6,356 nucleotides of DNA, taken from an uncultured bacterium. Its GTDB lineage: Bacteria > Hydrothermota > Tepidihabitantia > Tepidihabitantales > Tepidihabitantaceae. The stretch lies in NCBI GenBank assembly GCA_937139435.1, contig CAKZPX010000142.1:1-6356 (forward strand), given 5' to 3'. Under the pieces are notes generated by a model, which worked only from the letters and a program-made list of their open reading frames with translations, was not told where the DNA came from and did no database searches. The number at the start of each line of letters is the position of its first letter. Position 1 is the stretch's first letter. This document shows positions 6,138-6,356 of this stretch, in pieces. A program made the position numbers and the translations under genes.

Positions 6138-6356
6138 ATGATTGAACCGGTAGAAGAAAGAGCGCTTACCCGGATCGGGGTATTCGGGGTCGGCGGTGCC
6201 GGCTGTAATGCGGTTAATCATATGTGTGAGGCCAATCTCGGCGGCGTGGAGTTGTATGCGGTAAATACCGACCTGCAGGCGCTGTCAATGGTTATGGTGC
6301 CCAATAAAATCCAGATCGGTGCTCAGTTGACCGGTGGTCTGGGTTCAGGCGGTGAT
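6138..6356 (+). CDS. ftsZ: Cell division protein FtsZ, N-terminal part, 3' end outside the window
   Basis: FtsZ is the tubulin-like GTPase that polymerises into the division ring at midcell. The first 73 residues are present. After a short N-terminal tail (MIEPVEERALTR) comes the first strand and the T1 loop with GVGGAGCNAVNHM (17-29), then GVELYAVNTDLQAL (36-49), the T2 region with the NTD residues 43-45 seen in nearly all FtsZ proteins, then IQIG (58-61) and the T3 loop GLGSGGD (67-73) at the edge of the window. The T3 loop is usually GLGAGxxP; serine replaces the alanine. The tubulin-signature GGGTGSG segment (T4 loop) lies beyond the window. The start is set by the Shine-Dalgarno sequence at 6127-6132. 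The position after ftsA is the standard one. Confidence 0.97.
   Translation, partial: MIEPVEERALTRIGVFGVGGAGCNAVNHMCEANLGGVELYAVNTDLQALSMVMVPNKIQIGAQLTGGLGSGGD

Noticed and set aside
6134..6145. ATG at 6134 as an alternative ftsZ start or a leader peptide.
   Set aside because: It is out of frame with ftsZ, one base from the Shine-Dalgarno sequence, and stops after three codons.
5766..6221. Open frames on the minus strand, the longest spanning the ftsA end and ftsZ start.
   Set aside because: They are antisense to well-identified genes, show no family motifs, and are rich in Pro, Ser and Arg, as expected for shadow frames.

Overview
The window is a section of a bacterial division and cell wall (dcw) cluster. 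All genes lie on the + strand, in the order murD (3' part) - ftsW - murG - murC - murB - ftsA - ftsZ (5' part). There are no RNA genes, mobile elements, CRISPR arrays or terminators that I can support, and no stretch over 300 bases lacks a gene.

The sequence does not name the organism. The gene order and full Mur pathway mean a peptidoglycan-making, FtsZ-dividing bacterium. The composition is moderately GC-balanced. The proteins match their families but carry several off-consensus motifs, which suggests a lineage away from the well-studied model bacteria, possibly an uncultured candidate phylum. That placement is a low-confidence inference.

Layout: murD ends at 416 and overlaps ftsW (394-1590) by 23 bases. 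ftsW overlaps murG (1520-2554, TTG start) by 71 bases, murG overlaps murC (2539-3924) by 16, and murC overlaps murB (3917-4879) by 8. ftsA (4884-6113) follows murB after 4 bases, and ftsZ (from 6138) follows ftsA after 24. Each start has a purine-rich Shine-Dalgarno sequence, so the block reads as one translationally coupled operon; the promoter must lie upstream of the window.

How the genes work together: MurB and MurC make UDP-MurNAc and add L-Ala, MurD adds D-Glu, MurG converts lipid I to lipid II on the inner membrane face, and FtsW polymerises lipid II at the septum. FtsZ forms the ring that organises division and FtsA tethers it to the membrane.

No new system is present. The points worth a second look are: no ftsQ/divIB (or ddl) between murB and ftsA; a shortened FtsA phosphate-2 motif lacking its threonines; two altered conserved segments in FtsW; and a long ftsW/murG coding overlap with a TTG start.
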